Origin: Armigeres subalbatus
Lineage: Eukaryota; Arthropoda; Insecta; Diptera; Culicidae
Assembly: GCF_024139115.2 (NCBI RefSeq)
Contig: NC_085141.1
Coordinates: forward strand, 30,519,242-30,583,241
Direction of reading: 5' to 3'
DNA: 64,000 bases
The position numbers were made by a program, and so were the translations under genes. Below, in pieces: positions 34,801-37,800 of the stretch. The stretch's first letter is position 1; each line of letters starts with the position of its first letter. Under the pieces are notes generated by a model. It made no database searches. It saw only the letters and a list, made by a program, of their open reading frames with translations, and had not been told where the DNA came from.

Positions 34801-37800
34801 TCGACGGCATAAAATTTGGGAGAGTACCTTGTAGGCGGCGTTCAGCAATGTGATTGCGCGGTAGTTGCTACAATCCAGCTTATCGCCCTACACCTTCCAT
34901 CCACTCCTGCGGCAGAACCTCATCCTCCCAAACCTTGGTAATCACCCAGTGCAGCGCTCTAGCCAGTGCTTCACCACCGTGTTTAAACAGCTCTCCTGGT
35001 AGTTGGTCAACTCCAGGGGCCTTGTTGTTTTTCAGCCGGCCGATCTCCTCCTGGATTTCCTGGAGATTCGGAGCCGGAAGTCGCATGTCCTGCGCGCGTG
35101 CTCCTAGGTTAATTACCATACCGCCACCGTTGTCTGCCATATCGCCATTCAGGTGCTCTTCGTAGTGCTGCCGCCACCTTTGGATCACCTCACGCTCGTT
35201 CGTAAGAAGGTTCCCGTTTATGTCCTTACACATATCGGGCTGTGGCACGTGGCCCTTACGTGAACGGTTCAACTTCTCATAAAACTTTCGTGCGTTATTA
35301 GCGCGGTACAGTTCCTCCGTCTCTTCACGGTCTCGATCTTCCTGCTGGCGCTTTTCCCTCCGGAAAATCGAGTTTTGTCTGTTCCCCGCCCGTTTGTATC
35401 GTGCCTCGTTCGCCCTCGTGCGGTGTTGCAGCAATCTCGCCCATGCTGCATTCTTCTCCTCAACTAACTGCTCACATTCGCCGTCATACCAGTCGTTTCT
35501 CTGATCCGGAGCCACCGTGCCTAGTGCAGCGGTTGCGGTGCTTCCAATGGCGGATCGAATATCTCTCCAGCCATCTTCAAGAGATGCTGCGCCTAGCTGC
35601 TCTTCCGTTGGGAGTGCCACTTCCAGCTGCTGCGCGTAGTCTTGGGCTAGTCTACCGTCTTGTAGCCGCCCAATGTTTAGCCGCGGCGGACGACTCCGAC
35701 GCGTGTTGATCACCGTCGAGAGTTTTGAGCGCAGACATACTGCGACGAGGTAGTGGTCGGATTCAATATTCGCACTGCGGTAAGTGCGTACGTTCGTGAT
35801 GTCGGAGAAAAATTTACCGTCGATTAGAACGTGGTCGATTTGGTTTTCCGTTACTTGATTAGGTGATTTCCATGTGGCCTTGTGGATATTCTTACGGGGA
35901 AGAAAGTGCTTCGGACTACCATTCCGCGGGAGGCTGCAAAGTTTATGCATCGTTGGCCGTTGTCGTTCGATACGGTATGCAGACTATCCGGTCCGATGAC
36001 CGGTCTATACATTTCCTCCCTCCCTACCTGAGCGTTCATGTCACCGATGACGTCCCGCAGTGGGCATCCATCGTATGTCTGCTCCAGCTGCGCATAGAAC
36101 GCTTCTTTCTCGTCGTCGGATCTCCCTTCGTGTGGGCAGTGCACGTTGATGATGCTATAGTTGAAGAAACGGCCTTTTATCCTCAGCTTGCACATTCTTG
36201 CGTTGATTGGCTGCCACCCAATCACGCGTTGGCGCATCTTTCCCAGCACTATGAAGCCGGTTCCCAGCTCGTTGGTGGTGCCACAGCTTTGGTAGAAGGT
36301 AGCCGCTCGATGCCCGCTTTTCCACACTGTCTGTCCTGTCCAGCAGATTTCCTGCAGCGCTACGACATCGAAGTTGCGGGGATGTAATTCATCGTAGATT
36401 ATCCTGTCGCAACCTGCGAAGCCAAGCGACTTGCAGTTCCATGTTCCAAGCTTCCAATCGTGATCCTTTATTCGTCGCCTAGGTCGTTGCCGATTGTATC
36501 GAGTCGTATTATCTTCTATGTTGTTCGTAATGGTTGTTTTTAAAGGCGGCGCAAACCTCCTGTCTCGTCGGAGGGCCGTCGTGTCAGGGCTGTTTAGCGT
36601 CCCACCTAACACCAGGACTTGGGCTTGTGCGCTTTGAGCGGCACACGGTCGCTTTGGCGGAGCCTACTTGCGGATTCATGCAGCTTTTTATAGAGGTTTA
36701 ACAGGGCCCACTGTCAAACTCCACCACATCCTAGGCAGGCGCCACAACTCGCAGATGGCCTGGGGAGGGATCGTCAAGCCCTTGGACAAATTGTAGCTGA
36801 AGGATTGCTTAGTTTTTCCAAATTTATTTTGAAGCGTTGCTTTATTTCACTGGGTACCGAAATCTTAGTACATGGAACCATAAAATTAGTACTAATTTGT
36901 TCTGACCCCAACATCTTGATTATTATATCTATGGTTATATGGCGAGAATTGCAAAATGAAATTAAAAAACGTTTCGCTATTCTGAGAAATACCAACTTTG
37001 AGAATAATGTCTCGAAGTTGGATCCCAGTTCGAAACCCTTTTGGAAATTAACGAAAATTGTTTAAAAAAAACTTTAAAAGCCAATTCCAGCGCTTAAAGA
37101 GGGAAATAAAATTTTATTAACAAATGGCGAAAAGGCTCAAAAACTTGCTCAGCAGTTCGAGAGTGCCCATAACGTTAGTCTAGGTCTCACTAGCCCAATT
37201 GAGGATCAGGGTACACGGAGCTTCAAAGACATTCTCAAAAAAGAGAATGTTTTTGACCCTTCGTTGGGAACTAATTTGGATGAAGTGAGATCTATTACTA
37301 GAAAATTTAAAAATATGAAAGACTTGCCTAGTGCCACGGTATAGGATGATTCAAATATGATATCCACTACTTTTTGCGATTTTTGATCCGTCTCCCTTCT
37401 TTGTCACGCTTTTTTTTTGTATACCGAGTGCATGCACTGTTTTAAAAATCTTGGAGTCCTCCCCTCAAACTGTGGACGTCCAATACAGGTTTTGTATGCC
37501 GTGGTGCACAGGTTGCATATGAACCGTTGCCAGCGCAAGTGGTACATAAACCATTTTGATCAATTTTGAGTTTTTTACATCAACGGCTTCTATTTGCAAA
37601 GATCTAGTGAGGGAATAACGAAAAAGTGATTTTTGGCAACTAAATCTGGAGATATGCACATTTTATTTTCTGGTATATATCACAATGGCCATTTCGTTGC
37701 CAGAAAAAGTGGTACATGTACAGTCCCACCTCTAAAATCAGCTTATTTAAAAGAAAATTCGGCAACATGACTGTTTTCGCAACAGATTTTAATCCTATTT

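Larger units (their letters stand above)
30837..37325 (+). mobile_element. Juan-like (Jockey clade) LINE, 3'-truncated, with nested insertion
   Basis: The 5' UTR runs from about 30837 (TTTCGTGCTGTGCGATTC). ORF1 is 31090-32494, ORF2 begins at 32461 and continues to 33437; after a 3.5-kb insertion it resumes at 36934 and stops matching at about 37325, before the RT catalytic box. The insertion is flanked by GTTATAT (33431-33437, 36934-36940). The second copy at 47636-49141 reads through this point without it, which proves the insertion. The gag and endonuclease style is that of Juan elements of Aedes. The copy has several frame breaks. Confidence 0.85.

Noticed and set aside
33581..36387. Plus-strand ORFs up to 174 codons opposite RTE copy A (and the same opposite copies B and C)
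   Set aside because: Antisense shadows of the GC-rich RTE coding strand; they recur wherever the RTE element occurs.
34880..36612. Host 'craniofacial development protein 2-like' gene
   Set aside because: The peptide is an RTE-type endonuclease-RT with target duplication and multiple copies; such database names for this sequence are transposon-derived.
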